This document shows, piece after piece, positions 45,935 through 57,690 of a stretch of 64,000 nucleotides of DNA. The stretch comes from Limonium bicolor (Eukaryota > Streptophyta > Magnoliopsida > Caryophyllales > Plumbaginaceae), in the NCBI GenBank assembly GCA_023374045.1, contig CM041782.1, positions 183,042,925 through 183,106,924 of the forward strand. The letters are read 5' to 3'. The notes under the pieces were generated by a model, which worked only from the letters and a program-made list of their open reading frames with translations, had not been told where the DNA came from and searched no databases. A program made the position numbers and the translations under genes. Every line of letters begins with the position of its first letter. Position 1 is the stretch's first letter.

Positions 45935-48054
45935 CAGTTCGTAATGGGACCTCCACTATACTCAGACTTGTACTGAGTTGTTAGTAGTAATTACTCGACA
46001 GACTGCGAACCAATGTAGAAGAAAACTCAGTTACTAATATATTAATAACGTGAAAAACTCCTCACCTGATCTGTTCAACACCTTGAACAATCACACTATA
46101 ACCTATCACTCTTTGGATGATGAACACACTCGATCTAATGGAAAGAAGCACTCGTTCTTACCAACCAAAAGGGGTTTCGCCGTAAGGGATAATGATCTGT
46201 TTATAATACCCAAAAGCATAACCCTAAACTATATCTATACAAGTATATATATACATGGGAATTTCCCAGAATTACGCAAAACTACCCTCACGCAATATTC
46301 TAGTAATGATAGCGCTTAACAATAACTGAGGAGATAAAATAGGGCGAATCTTAACAGCTTGATATTATATTGCAGACGTTATAATCTGAGTGGTTTAAGT
46401 GGTGTAATTAAAATTAAAGAAAAGAAATTAAAACCCAAAATAAACGTCGGGCTGCAAACAAATCCCGGTCGCAGTAGTATAGTGAAATGTAAGCGACCGG
46501 ATATCGAACCACGGGACTAATGTACATATTATAGTACCTAAGCGTGTCACAAAGAGGGGGGATTAATTGACTTGTTAAATATAAATAAAGACAGTTAATA
46601 AAATTAACTAAGTAAGCAAATAAACTAAACGGGACTCTGGTTTATATTAATATTATCTGCTCTTTCATGCTATTCCTACTGGTTTAATTATAATTGTTTG
46701 GCAAAATTCCTTAAATTATCCTAAGGACTAAGTCATAGCCTCATAAGAACTCGTTTACCAGAAATGCTCGGTCTAATCAAGGTTCGAGCACTCTTATGTA
46801 AACGGACATTAAATTCCAGGAAATATAATTGCATCTGAAAATACTAACTCATTAAATCATAATAGAGCTTTCTCCAGATTTACGGCTTAATCAAGCTATC
46901 TATTTATCACCTGGTCTGATCAAAATAGACTTAGCAAGCAATTTAATAAACTCATGACATTTATTAAAAAGGCGAGAGAAATCCTTTAAGCGTAACAAAC
47001 TTCATTAAATTAAAACCAGTAAAAACATTGCATAATTAATACAGAAGATAATAATTATTCCCAAAGCGAACGTAAACTAGCCTAACATATTAAATAGAAT
47101 AACAGAAACAAGAATGATAGAAATCATCCGTAATCACTCCGTCTCGCTCTGCTATTTTGTATACGTAGGCTAGAGGTGGATTTAGTGGAATGTAAAATAA
47201 ATAAATGGAGAAGGCGGAAGGAGAGAAATGAGATGGAAGGAGAGAAATGAGATGGTGCGTGAATTGGAACTCCAGAGGAACCACGGAAGGAGCCTCCGGA
47301 AGGACAATGGAGAAGGTAAGCTGAGCCTTGTATTTATAGAGGAAGAAGAATCAGTAGAGGAGCAGCTCGTTGATTGAGCTTGCTGATTGAAGCTCACTGA
47401 TTGCAGGGGACAGGACAACGCGTGAGTATTTTCTGGTAGGCGCCGTCTGAAATGGCGGAATCAACTTGCAGAGCGAGTCGGTGAAGAAGATAACCCGTTT
47501 CAGATCTGTATTTTTACACACGTCCGCTTCATGTCCGCCCTATATTAGGCGGTTGTATGCATTTGTGACCGCCTCATACTAGGGGTTGCCTAGGCGGTTG
47601 CATGCATTTTACGTACTCCTCTCTTGTCCTCTTAATACAAGGCGGTTGTAGGGGCGGTTGTCCTCTTCTTGTCCGCCCATTACAAGGCGGTTGCAGAGGA
47701 GGACACACCACTGCAACTTTCTTGTTTTAATCCCTATAAACATGTGTGTGTTTTAGGTATTTTCCTACAATTTAACACATAAAATACATCAGTAAATATA
47801 ACAACATAATTATAGGTAAAACCCTAGATAAGTGCGAAACATTACTAAAAATGCTGCAATTAATAAGGTGATTAAACCCTAAAAAGTCTATATATTTTGC
47901 ACTTATCATATATCTGATGTCACATGAGCGAGCCCGTTTCTGTTTGACGTTCATAGGGATTTTACCGAAAAACCGTATGCTGAGTACAAGACTGGTTCCG
48001 CATGGTTGTCACACATCAAAAACCATAAGTATGTATGGCGCACATACATTTACA
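45932..48054 (-). repeat. 3' LTR of the right-hand Sirevirus, split by a solo LTR
   Basis: In element orientation it starts TGTAAATGTATG next to a polypurine tract and ends GAACTGTCA at the P450 break. Removing the nested insertion (46371-47908 plus one 5-bp duplication) leaves about 580 bp. A TATATATATAC run near 46245-46255 (read on minus as GTATATATATA) could be its TATA box. Confidence 0.7.
46371..47908 (-). repeat. Nested solo LTR (1538 bp)
   Basis: Minus-strand ends are TGATAAGTGCAAAAT and AACGTCTGCA. It is flanked by TATAT at 46366-46370 and 47909-47913. No internal region or second LTR is present, consistent with LTR-LTR recombination. The TGATAAGTGC start is shared by LTRs of some plant Ty3/gypsy (Tat-type) elements, a tentative assignment. 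It contains several AGGCGGTTG repeats at 47560-47700. Confidence 0.7.
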
Positions 48055-48077
48055 ATTTCCCCCTTTTTTGATGTGTG
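48010..48077 (-). other. Inverted repeat bracketing the LTR and polypurine junction
   Basis: CACACATCAAAAA (48010-48022) and TTTTTGATGTGTG (48065-48077) are perfect 13-nt inverted repeats. They lie either side of the LTR boundary (48054/48055) and the polypurine tract. Confidence 0.7.
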
Positions 48078-48194
48078 CAAACTTCATCATGGTGAATAGA
48101 GAGATACAGATTCCCCCTGAAACAGTTCCCCCTGAAACACAGCTAACTTGATCAATAATCACAAATCCGATATTCACCATGTTTCCCCCTTTTG
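48055..48194 (-). promoter_or_regulatory. Cluster of four polypurine tracts (Sirevirus)
   Basis: On the minus strand AAAAAAGGGGGAAAT directly precedes the LTR. Two tandem GTTTCAGGGGGAA copies (48111-48138) and AAAAGGGGGAAAC (48182-48194) lie upstream. Repeated polypurine tracts before the 3' LTR are a reported Sirevirus signature. Confidence 0.75.
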
Positions 48195-48478
48195 CGCAAT
48201 CAAAAATGGTACGGACCTAGAAACTCACGAAATGTAAAAAAGATATACCGTGGAACATGAAATAGCATTTTATACAATGTTAATAGCAGGAAAGAGTTTC
48301 AGATAGTGACATAAGGGAAGCACAAAAAACAACAACCCAGCAACAAGGAACCAGAATAGAGTCTGAAACGCACAAAATCAAAAACAGACAACAACGGTTT
48401 AGAGGCAAACAACGATATCAGAGTAAGGGACAGCAGGACAATGGGCTGGACAAGGCCGAGGATAAGAAAAAAAAAAGA
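48195..48478. other. Sirevirus 3' untranslated spacer
   Basis: About 280 bp between the third ORF stop and the upstream polypurine tract. No frame or structure recognised. Confidence 0.5.
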
Positions 48479-49505
48479 TTAACGTCGCACCCCCAGATGA
48501 GCCTCAAGATGTGCCAATCGAGCATCGATCGCCTTGATGAGAGACAAAATGTTATCCAATTGTTGCGGAAGTGTACTGAGATGCTCAGAAACGCCTGAAA
48601 CAACCTTCGGAGGCTGTTTTACTACCCAAATATTCCCAGCCAGTGCTAGACCCATCTTGGACAGAGTGGTCTGAGAAAGCTCGTGATTATGATCCAAAAC
48701 CTTGGCAGATTCAGTAGATAAATCAACCGAGAAATACTGGAATATCTTTGTCAACCAGGGAGCATATGGCAGTGATGATGTACACTCGGTGACAGCACGA
48801 TGGATATGAAACAACATGAAATGAGGCAAGCTAACAGGATTCTTCTGAATGAGGCACCACATCAAGCAGATGTCCATGAAGGTAACTGTCCCACGTTGAT
48901 CATTTCGGGGAGCAACGCCTTGATAAAACAAAATATGGAGCAAACGTCCAAGCACATCCAGTTGCCGTTGAGGAGCAGACCGAATCCTTCGGGTCTCTGG
49001 TTCAACCCCAAAGAAACCAAAGAGGTCCTCATCCTTCTGAGATGGAGCAAATGTATTGACTTCACGAGAAAAAGTTTTAACACCGGCAAAAGGAACATCC
49101 AGAATCATGCCAATCAAATCAGGTGTTAACTCAATAACCACTCCCTTAACTGTAGTCCGAAGCAGATATTCATCCACAAATTGAAGATTCTTGTAAAATT
49201 CTTTGACAGGCTCCCAGTAAATTTTCGTACCCAACGCAAACACAGACGACCAGCCTTGTGCTGAAAGGCAACTAGCAATATTGGATAATTTATTCTTGCG
49301 AAGCCAAACACAATCCACCCGTTTACCCACAACAATATGGGCATTACGAATCTCAGACTTAAAAGCAGGAAAACAGGGAAAGGAATGACCAGACCAGGCA
49401 GAATTAGTCGAGGAAGAACCAGAGGAGGCAACCGACTGAGTAGCTGAAGAGCTTGGCACTGGAGACCCGCGGCGAGGACGCTTTGAAGAAGACGTTGTCT
49501 GAGCG
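48479..49505 (-). CDS. Third ORF of the right-hand Sirevirus, C-terminal part
   Basis: Open from the LARD-2 target site (49505) to a stop at 48479. It begins with a basic, serine-rich stretch (SSSKRPRRGSP), then a Ser-rich segment. A globular region follows containing VGKRVDCVWLRKN, YWEPVKEFYKNL, a TPDLIGMILDVPF motif, LLHILFYQGVAPR and MLFHIHRAV. It ends in a helical LPQQLDNILSLIKAIDARL tail. It resembles proteins annotated as plant putative transposon protein and the frameshifted ORF at 28021-29577. The conserved pattern YxNL...VIELTPDLI..ILDVP pairs with FFQNL...FFDLAKLSEILGVP there. Function is unknown; it lies in the env position of Sireviruses, but no clear signal peptide or transmembrane helix is seen. 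The GTG at 49459 is not its start, since the frame continues upstream and resumes beyond LARD-2. Confidence 0.7.
49501..49505. repeat. Left target site duplication of LARD-2 (GAGCG)
   Basis: GAGCG immediately before the LTR start TGAAATACCCC, matched by GAGCG at 63515-63519. Confidence 0.92.
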
Positions 49506-51949
49506 TGAAATACCCCAAACCTTGGTATGTTGTGTAAATGTTAAACTATGGTATTTAAAGGCTAAAAAGTGCCTTAGAAACATAAATGAACCATTTAAAC
49601 CATGGTAAAACACAATAAAACACTAAGACACGGTTTGAGCAAAAACATGCTCTAAGCTTGAGTGAACTTGGCTAGGACCCAAAGAGCCCTACCAAGACTT
49701 GATAATATTTAATTATGACTTATAAGGCTAATTAAGTCCTTAGGAAACTTTGGTAGACAATGAAACCAAACAAAACAAATAAATACCTTAAGGTCAATAT
49801 GGGCTAAAATGTGCTCTAAGCTTGGGATAAATGTGTATAAGACCTAATGGTCATACCTATGCCTTATTTATATGTTAATGAACATATTAAATCAATTAAT
49901 AAAGAAAACCAAGCTTGAAAACAAGTTAAAACGCAAAATGTGCTTTAAGGAGTCTTAAAGCACGTTTTTGAAAAATTGTCTTGTAAATGAGTTTTGAATG
50001 GCTAAATGTCCATCATTACTCTTTAATTAACATGTGTACTATATAGTATCACATTTGGAAGTCTATATCAATGGGAAATCAAAAATTTCACTTCTATGTG
50101 CCTTGTTTTAGTGAATAGTGATTTTATAAGCTAGTTTGTAACATATAATGTTATAAGTGATTAAGTTGGTCAATAAAGACCAAAACACCCTTCTAACTAA
50201 ATGGTGGCCGGTTTTTATGAAGGTGAGTCACCACCATGTGAAATTCAATTAAGGAAAGGAAGGGTAGGAAGGTAAAAAGGAGAAAGTTACCTTTTAATAC
50301 AAATATCTTGTTAAAGCAAGTTCTATCTTCATTTCTTCTTTCCTCCTTCATTTCACACGTCTCCAACCTCCCTTCTTGTCTCTTTTACGAGCTGCTACGC
50401 AACACCAACACCACCATTGTTTTCCATCTTTGACCACTTGTAACTCTAGCTCTATGGTCCAAATTCAATTCCAAGACCACCATTCTTCTAGTTGGAGCAA
50501 GCTCTACACTTCTACCTTTTCAAATATTCAAGAACTCAATTTCGGTGCCAAGGAGATTCACCTTGATGGAGCTTGAGCTCACCTTTTCACATATTATTGT
50601 TCTCCTTTGCTTCTAGGTAAGGAATCTCAAGAAAGATCAAGTTTCCTCTCCTTTAGTACATGGCCGAAAATTAACCTCACCATGGTGTCTTTACCTTGCT
50701 TGTTTTAGCCTCATTTTGAATCTTCCAAGGGCTTGGTGGAGTCCTCTCTTGATATATATTCAAGCTCTCTTTCCATTCCAAGGTAAAAACTCATTTTAAT
50801 ACCTTAAGATAATATATGTAACTAGGGTATAATGAGATGAGCATAATGCTTGAATACTCATTCTATTATTTGTACATTGTATAGAAGTTGGCAAACAACT
50901 AAACACCCCACCGGTTTTACAAGGAAACAAGAAAAGAAGAAGTTTGTGAGGATAAAAAGAGGGTAAACAAACTATCTCAATGTAGTTTAAATGCCTTAGG
51001 AAAATGAGCTTGATTTGCTTAATAAAATACCTAGGAGCCAATGGCAAATGAGCTAGTAAAATGCTCTCAAGGAGTTTTTAAGGGCTATGTATTGTTGGGT
51101 GTTTGTGCAGGTCAAAGGCATTACTTGTGTGGGAAATTCAGTGTTAAGACTTATGCAATTTAGTGCCTAAGAGCCATGCATTTAAGGGCCTAAGTGCCAA
51201 GCATTTAAGTTATGCACTATATGGTGATGTAGTGCTAAAGGTGTGAAGTCTTGTGGTAAAAATGTGTTTGATGGATTTTAGGTGGTCTTTGAATGAAATA
51301 AGGTGAAAACCTAAGTGGTTGGATGTGAGGATATACAAGAGAAGTTATGGCCAATTTGGGAAAATGTGTAAGAAGATCTAAGTGTTTTAAATGGTTTTGA
51401 TGACTAGGAAGTGTTAAAGGTGAATAAATGTTTACTTGAGAAGAAACAAGTATTAAGGTTGATTTAGAGTGATGCAAGGATTTAGGTGTTATCTTGGAAG
51501 TTCTAGGAATTCAATGTGTGTTCTGAGAATATATTAAAGTCTTGGAGAAGTTTGTTTAAGGTTTGGTCATGTTGATGAATAAAGAGATTGAGAATGATGT
51601 TTAGGTAAGGTTTTTGAGAAAGGATTTAAGGAGTTTGTGAAAGAGAAGATTTGGTTAGTAAGAGAAGATGCTTGGGAGATGAGGATGTGGTGGAGGGAGG
51701 AAACACTTTGGTATTAAGGTTATTAAGGAATGAAACACCACTTGTAAAACTAGGAGAAAACATGTAAGTGTTAGAAATTTTGTGAGATATAAGTAAGGTT
51801 TAAGGAATTAGAAAAGAGTTTGTGAGTGTTTAAGGATATCTTTTAAGGTAGGGTGTTTGAAGTGCCCAAATGAGGTTAGGGTTATTATTATAGATATATG
51901 GGGTGAAAGTTTGGAGTTGAATGTAAAAAGGAAAACAAAGATCTGGGGC

Positions 51950-52131
51950 AGACCGGACTTGCGACCGGACTTGCAAGTTCGGTCGGGCCCCGTTTACCTG
52001 TGGGATTACGTTGGAATGGACCGGACATAGGACCGGACTTACAAGTCGGTCGGGAGTAGAAAATTTTTGACGGAAATGTGTTCTGGAATCGACCGGACTT
52101 GGGTAAGTCCGGTCGGCAAGTCCGGTCGGAC
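51950..52131 (+). repeat. Three-unit hairpin array in LARD-2 5' LTR
   Basis: Three units of about 70 bp with GACCGGACTTG / CAAGT(T/C)CGGTC palindromes. The third is a double hairpin (GACCGGACTTG, GTAAGTCCGGTC, CAAGTCCGGTC). Confidence 0.85.
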
Positions 52132-53690
52132 CAAAAATATGGTTTAAGGTTATGAAATGAATATTGTAATGATGGGGATTGATAGGTAATGATGTTATGA
52201 GGTTGTTTAAGGAACAGTTAGGGTTTTTAAATGGCAATTAAGTGGGTAAAAGTTGAAAAATGTAAAAGTAAAACAGTTTAAAATGTAAAGTTATGTAACT
52301 AAGTTAACGGGGAAAGAAGCATTAGACAATAAATAATCAAGCAAACCCAGATGTTAATAAAAAAAAAACAACATGTGAGTGTTAACAGTTGTTCGAGAAT
52401 TGCTCGAGGAACAAAAGTGGACGTGGTAAAGTGGACTCCGGTGACAGGTATGGTTTTCTTGCAACCTGTGTCCTACCGGATTAACACCGCGTGTATGCCA
52501 ATATGTTTTCTGAGTGTTGATGCCACCTTGTAAGATAAAAAATGTAATGAGCTTTATAGTAATTCATTTATGTGGCGAATTTGGCCTCCGATACCATTTT
52601 AACCTCAAAATATGTGTTAAAAACTTTAGCTAACCAAATCTGGAACACATGAGTGATCGGTATTCGGAGTTGGCGGCCCAAACCTTGGGAACGTGCACTA
52701 ACCACGGCTATGTTGTGAGTTAGGTGGACATTGTTGTTGTATGCAAGTGGTGTGAACACCGTTGTGTTGCTTAACTCGGTTATGATACCGTATGGTGTGT
52801 GGATGTGGTAGGCTCCATAATGGATCTCTAACTACTTATTATTAAGTGTATGTGTACTAATGGGGGGTGAGGAGTCCGGTTGTTCCGGCCACGCGTGTGA
52901 TCGGGAGTCGATGTCATATCCGGTTCGGCTCTCTTGGTGTATGTATAGGTGGTATTCCAATTTGGTTTCTACCTTCCCTTAGCTTATCCAAAGCTAGTTA
53001 CTGACTCACGTCGGGCCACAGGGGCATACGAATGTTGTTTCGGTGTGCTTGGGATTACTATATCCGACACACCTTGGGTATAAGTTAACCGTTCTATATA
53101 ACCGGACGGTAACGAGGTTGGTAACGAGCTTAACATGGGATTGGTAATAATCTCTAGGCTCACTATGAATACTAACTATGGTGGAAGGTTCCTTGTGAGA
53201 ACCGATTTTATGGTGTTATGTAATGTTGTGGTGCTATGCAAATTCCCTTGCTATGCTATGGTATATATATATACATATTGGATGTTTAAAATAATGGTGA
53301 TGTTATCATGTGTACGTCGAAACAAGAAAGGTTGTTATGGTTTGTTATATGAGGAATGAGATATGTTGTAGGATATGGAGTGTGTGGATCATGGAAATGA
53401 ATCCCAGTTGTGACAAGAGGCGTTTAAGGATAACCCGATTAATGGGTACATGTCGTTCGTTAAGGAAGTAGCTCCGTTTTAGAGGAGAGCCACTCTAGGG
53501 TTTAAGGAATCATTGGATGGTTGGTTAAGTGTGGATGTGTTGGTTTTGGTTGAGCCCATTGAGGCGAAATATTATGTGTTGTATGTTTATGGCTTGTATG
53601 CATGATTTAAATATAATCAACTGCATGCTAAGACGACAATTAGTTGTGCGTGGCCCGGTAGCATGTGGGCTGCGGGATTACCATACCAGC

Positions 53691-53750
53691 AAAGGTGCTG
53701 AGCCCCTTGGGGGCCACCCTTTCTCTCCTTTTCTATTTCAGGTACAAGGA
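53691..53750 (+). other. LTR GC hairpin followed by CAGGTAC (LARD-2)
   Basis: GCTGAGCCCCTTGGGGGCC is followed by a pyrimidine-rich run and TATTTCAGGTAC, which looks like a 3' splice site. It is repeated at 63104-63163 in the 3' LTR and has counterparts in the other LARD copies. Confidence 0.5.
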
Positions 53751-54104
53751 GCTGGAAGCCGTTCGAGAGTAGGACGGGGTAGATGTTTATACAAGGGTAG
53801 CCATTTAAATGGCGTAAGCATTGTAGGCGTAGTAAGACCGAAATTGTTATCGGCAGTAGTTTGTAAATACTCGGTACGGTTGGAATGTAATAAGTATATG
53901 GGTTGCTGTTAAGGGAAGCAAATGTTACGTGTAGTTGCTCGGGAGTCTAGTCCATCAGACCGGTACAAAGTACATGTATTAGCCTTGTTAGCCACGTGGG
54001 TGGTTAACGGCGTGTAACACCATTGAAATAAGTAATGTGATGAGTTGAGTTTCCGCTGCAGATTGTTGTTATATGTTTATTGTTGGATGGGGTGTTACAA
54101 AAAG

Positions 54105-54116
54105 TGGTATCAGAGC
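54105..54116 (+). promoter_or_regulatory. Primer binding site of LARD-2
   Basis: TGGTATCAGAGC, five bases (AAAAG) after the 5' LTR; complementary to initiator tRNA-Met. Confidence 0.93.
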
Positions 54117-54901
54117 GAAGTATCGCTCTGATGACTGAATTACCGAGCTTAAGAAGTACCGAGTTAGAATTTAAGTACTTTGGGTTAAGGGTTGAGTGAT
54201 AGCGTGAGAGATACGCTAGTAAGGAACTACCAGTGAATACTGGAAACCTACTATATCCTTCCCGCCCTCCACAATCCCTGTTATATAACTTGGGAGACAA
54301 CGCCAGAGAGATGGAAGTCCACTCTTACTCGGGAATACCCGATCTGGCTATGTTTAAGTACTACTGTGAGTACGGAGAACCTGTCATACGGTAGATCCTG
54401 AAAACTGGGAATCCCGGAGACGGTTTCCATCTAAACAATGTTAACCGCATTAATAGCGAAGAATGAAGAATTTTGTGTATAAAGAGAATAGAATTTCCGG
54501 CAACCTGGGTCGACATGCAGAGCAGTCGAGAATAACCAGCTTGCAACGCACTGACCGTGCAACAAGCAAGGAGTGGATTAGTGAAACCCGAGACGAATGT
54601 CTATGGGACCACAGTTGGTAAGTAATACACCAGCGGTATATCAACCGACAAGGGAACTACAACGTAGTGCCCAAACACGTGGAACGGGCTACAAAGAGAA
54701 TACAATACTAAGAAAAAGGGGCCTCCCAGAATGGGAAACACCCTAGTTAATGATTATCATGTGGAAACAGTGAAAAGTCACCTAGAGGAGTATTTATCAA
54801 GGCAGTAAGATCAGTGGGGGCCAACAAGGCCACTGATGACAATATGGGTCAAAACAATACCACAATCGGTATGTGTCAAACCGATAGCCAGTTAGCATGG
54901 C

Positions 54902-54921
54902 GCACTTGCCATAGCAAGTGC
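54902..54921 (+). other. Conserved 8-bp stem hairpin (LARD-2)
   Basis: GCACTTGC, loop CATA, GCAAGTGC; identical to the LARD-1 copy. About 0.8 kb after the primer site. Confidence 0.65.
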
Positions 54922-57655
54922 TGCTATAACAGGGCTGTTCGGGAAATTCATAACCACTACAAAATACTTGGAGAAGTACAATAAAGTTAAATGTGAATGT
55001 CATAACAGTGGGAGGGCCTGTTAGCCTAACCTCTGTAATTGGAAGTACACCAGTCAGCAAGAAGCTAGGCTTGGCTAAGGTAAGAAGATGTTGTGAAACC
55101 ATGAAAATTTTTCTTTCAGACCCAAATTTATTCAAACCCTTTCTTTTCAAAACCAGATTTTCTTTCAAACCAACACTCCTTTCCAACCTTCTTTTAAACC
55201 AAACCAGTGAAACCAGGGGCAATTGACAAGGATACAACAGTGGATAAACCTTCCCTTGATTGAGTTCGGGAAGCAAGGAATGAATAATGTCACGGGACAA
55301 TATAAGGGAGTCGACAACAGAATACTTCACCTAGGCGTGTGACGGACACTACAAGTGTACCAACTGTGTTGTGGGACGACTGCACTCCGATAGGAGCATG
55401 TGGGCCTGACAGACCTACTTATAGGTTAGTTGGGTAAGTAGTAATGTATCAGTATGATACCCCATATATGTATACGAGTAGAGTCCGAAACACGGGAAGT
55501 AGTCGACTCCGTCTACGGTCAGCAGTATAAATCAAACAGGAGCTAGAAAATACAAGGAATGCTTGAAGTCAAGGAACTCAGTTAAGTTAATGAGACTAAA
55601 GGAATTAGTGAATTCCTTTCAAGGAAATGTTTAAGAGTCAGGAGGTGCGAAGTGCACTAACTGCAATATAAAGACATCTTATACGTCTTAAGGATCCTCA
55701 AGGATAAACATGATAGCTGGAAAGCAGGGCAAGGCAGATGCCTAATGTGGACACAGTAAAGTGCAATGGACGGGATGAAATTCCCAGAATGAGCACCTAC
55801 ATTATTAGGAAATGATGACCTTCACAGAAGAAAATAATAACCAGTGAAGAACGCAAAAGAGCGTGGCTAAATGAATGTACCAATAACTGTGAACCAGATG
55901 TAAAGGCATAACTTAACAACACCCAGGAGAAATCCTTGAAGGGTGTGCGCATCAACAATTGTTGAACGAAATACATGACAGAAATGCAAGGTTGAAATTA
56001 ACACCCAGTTTAGACATAAGTTGTCAGGAGACGGACTGACAAACCTAAGGGGCATCCCATGAAAGGAAACGGAATGCAACGACCTTGTCATGGAGCCCAC
56101 TACAACCTCTAAACATGTAATGTTGTACAGAGAAGTACATATGTGTGGACAGCCTACAATGAGCCCAGCTCAAGGCAAATAAGGCTTATAAGCCATAAGC
56201 AAGATATGTTATATAAATTCGATTGATTGTAGAAGTTTATATTGTATAAGTGGTTAAAGTGGTAAGAGAACCACTGCACTAAGAGTGGGGATACCTCTCG
56301 ATATTGTGAGACCGCAGAAGCGGTAGTTATGTGAATCAAGTACAAGAAATATGTGGAGTATGGACCACATTGTTATTACCCCAGGATGATTGGAATAAAA
56401 TGATACGAAAGGAAGTACTCGTACCAGTTGAGTACACAGGAGGAATGATAAGTCTGATAGCAATCACCATAGGTGTGTGAAGCTAAATGTGTAGCGAACA
56501 ACGCACAAGAAACATAAAGGTTCAAAAAAAAATATAGTAGTATATTCAAAAGTCAGCCAAATAAGTGGCCAGATAAACCCAGTGTAATAGCGGAAGCTAA
56601 TATAATAGCGGATGCAGTATAAGTTGATGTTATATAATGAGTAAGGATATGGTGCGCAATAAGCGACCGTTGTGTGAGTATTGTTAAATGATAAAATGGG
56701 AGTGAGCAGAGTTATGAGTTAAACCAGTGGAGGCACAACAGTAAGCGATAGCAAAAGGACCGAGCAGTAAGCCGGTGACAAGAATTATGTGATAAGAATT
56801 TCAGTAAAACACAGTGTAATTTCCTATCGCATCGCATGAGAGATTTACTGTCAAGAGTTTACGCTCTGCACTCTGTATGACTGAGTGTTTTGGTATTGCA
56901 CTTGCGCAGTAATGATCAAGTGGGATAGCTAGGGATCAGAAGCATGGTAATTATGGAGGAATAATGTTATAATGGCCGATGCATAGGAAATGCAAGGCCG
57001 CACCAATAAAAGAGTACTTGTACAAAACCAAATGTGGAGACATGATTAACAGTAAGTGACTACGGTAGCACTAACTGCCAAATATCGGTATGGAATATAC
57101 CCCAAATGTTGTAAATAGCTGAGAGAGCACTACACACTAGGTAGTAGCTCAATCTCAAACCGACAGTAAGTCGGTAGAAGCAGTCAATCATTGTGAATTA
57201 CATAGTAGTTTACGCTGTAAGCTATTGGAGAAGTGGATGGAAAGTTTGGAACTCACCGAATTCGCTCAGGTAAGAGATACCATGCGTCGGTTGAGAAACC
57301 ATCCTTCCCAAGATAAGGGTAATACATTGGAGATGTACAATACAGTAACAGTAACGAATGGGGCAAACTAGCCCTATAATTATCAGAATGGCGCAGCAGA
57401 GGCCAGTGAGCCCATGCATCAGATACCGAATATACATTGTGAATATGAAATAAATGGCTAGTTATCAATGCCTAAAAGACTCACAGGCCAGGACCGAAAC
57501 CGGTTAGAGTTACAACTCCAATGCGAATTCTTGGTTTAGGAACTAAACCGCTAATATGGTTAAGATCCTCTAATCAGAATCCATTGTGTAATAGACCGCG
57601 TGGAAGTTAAAACACTTCACGACGGCAGAACATTTTAAGCTAATGCTCAGTAATT

Positions 57656-57690
57656 GATTACGTGGGCGTAATCCCTTTTAAGGGGGGTAG
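57656..57690 (+). promoter_or_regulatory. Hairpin plus internal polypurine tract (LARD-2)
   Basis: Stem GATTACG/CGTAATC with loop TGGG, then CCTTTTAAGGGGGGTAG. It is about 1.24 kb upstream of the 3' LTR, and its core is identical to the terminal tract at 58914-58930. Confidence 0.7.

Larger units (their letters stand above)
49506..54099 (+). repeat. 5' LTR of LARD-2
   Basis: Begins TGAAATACCCC and ends GGGGTGTTACA. It contains a three-unit hairpin array and a GC hairpin followed by CAGGTAC. Compared with the 3' LTR it shows many one- or two-base indels up to about 52.9 kb and very few after that. Confidence 0.92.

Noticed and set aside
46009..46014. Alternative Sirevirus LTR end at TGTAGAAG (46014)
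   Set aside because: It would leave about 80 bp of unexplained sequence between the LTR and the broken P450 codon; the end at 45932 is TG...CA and abuts the coding break exactly.
46050..46319. 89-codon plus-strand frame downstream of the P450
   Set aside because: It falls inside the Sirevirus LTR on the opposite strand and has no recognisable motif.
47560..47710. Repeated AGGCGGTTG motifs as CACTA subterminal repeats
   Set aside because: They lie inside a segment with clean LTR ends and a target duplication, and no CACTA terminus is nearby.
54797..55330. 177-codon minus-strand frame in LARD-2
   Set aside because: Antisense to the element, covers the conserved hairpin block, and has no counterpart of similar length in LARD-B or LARD-1; no recognisable domain.
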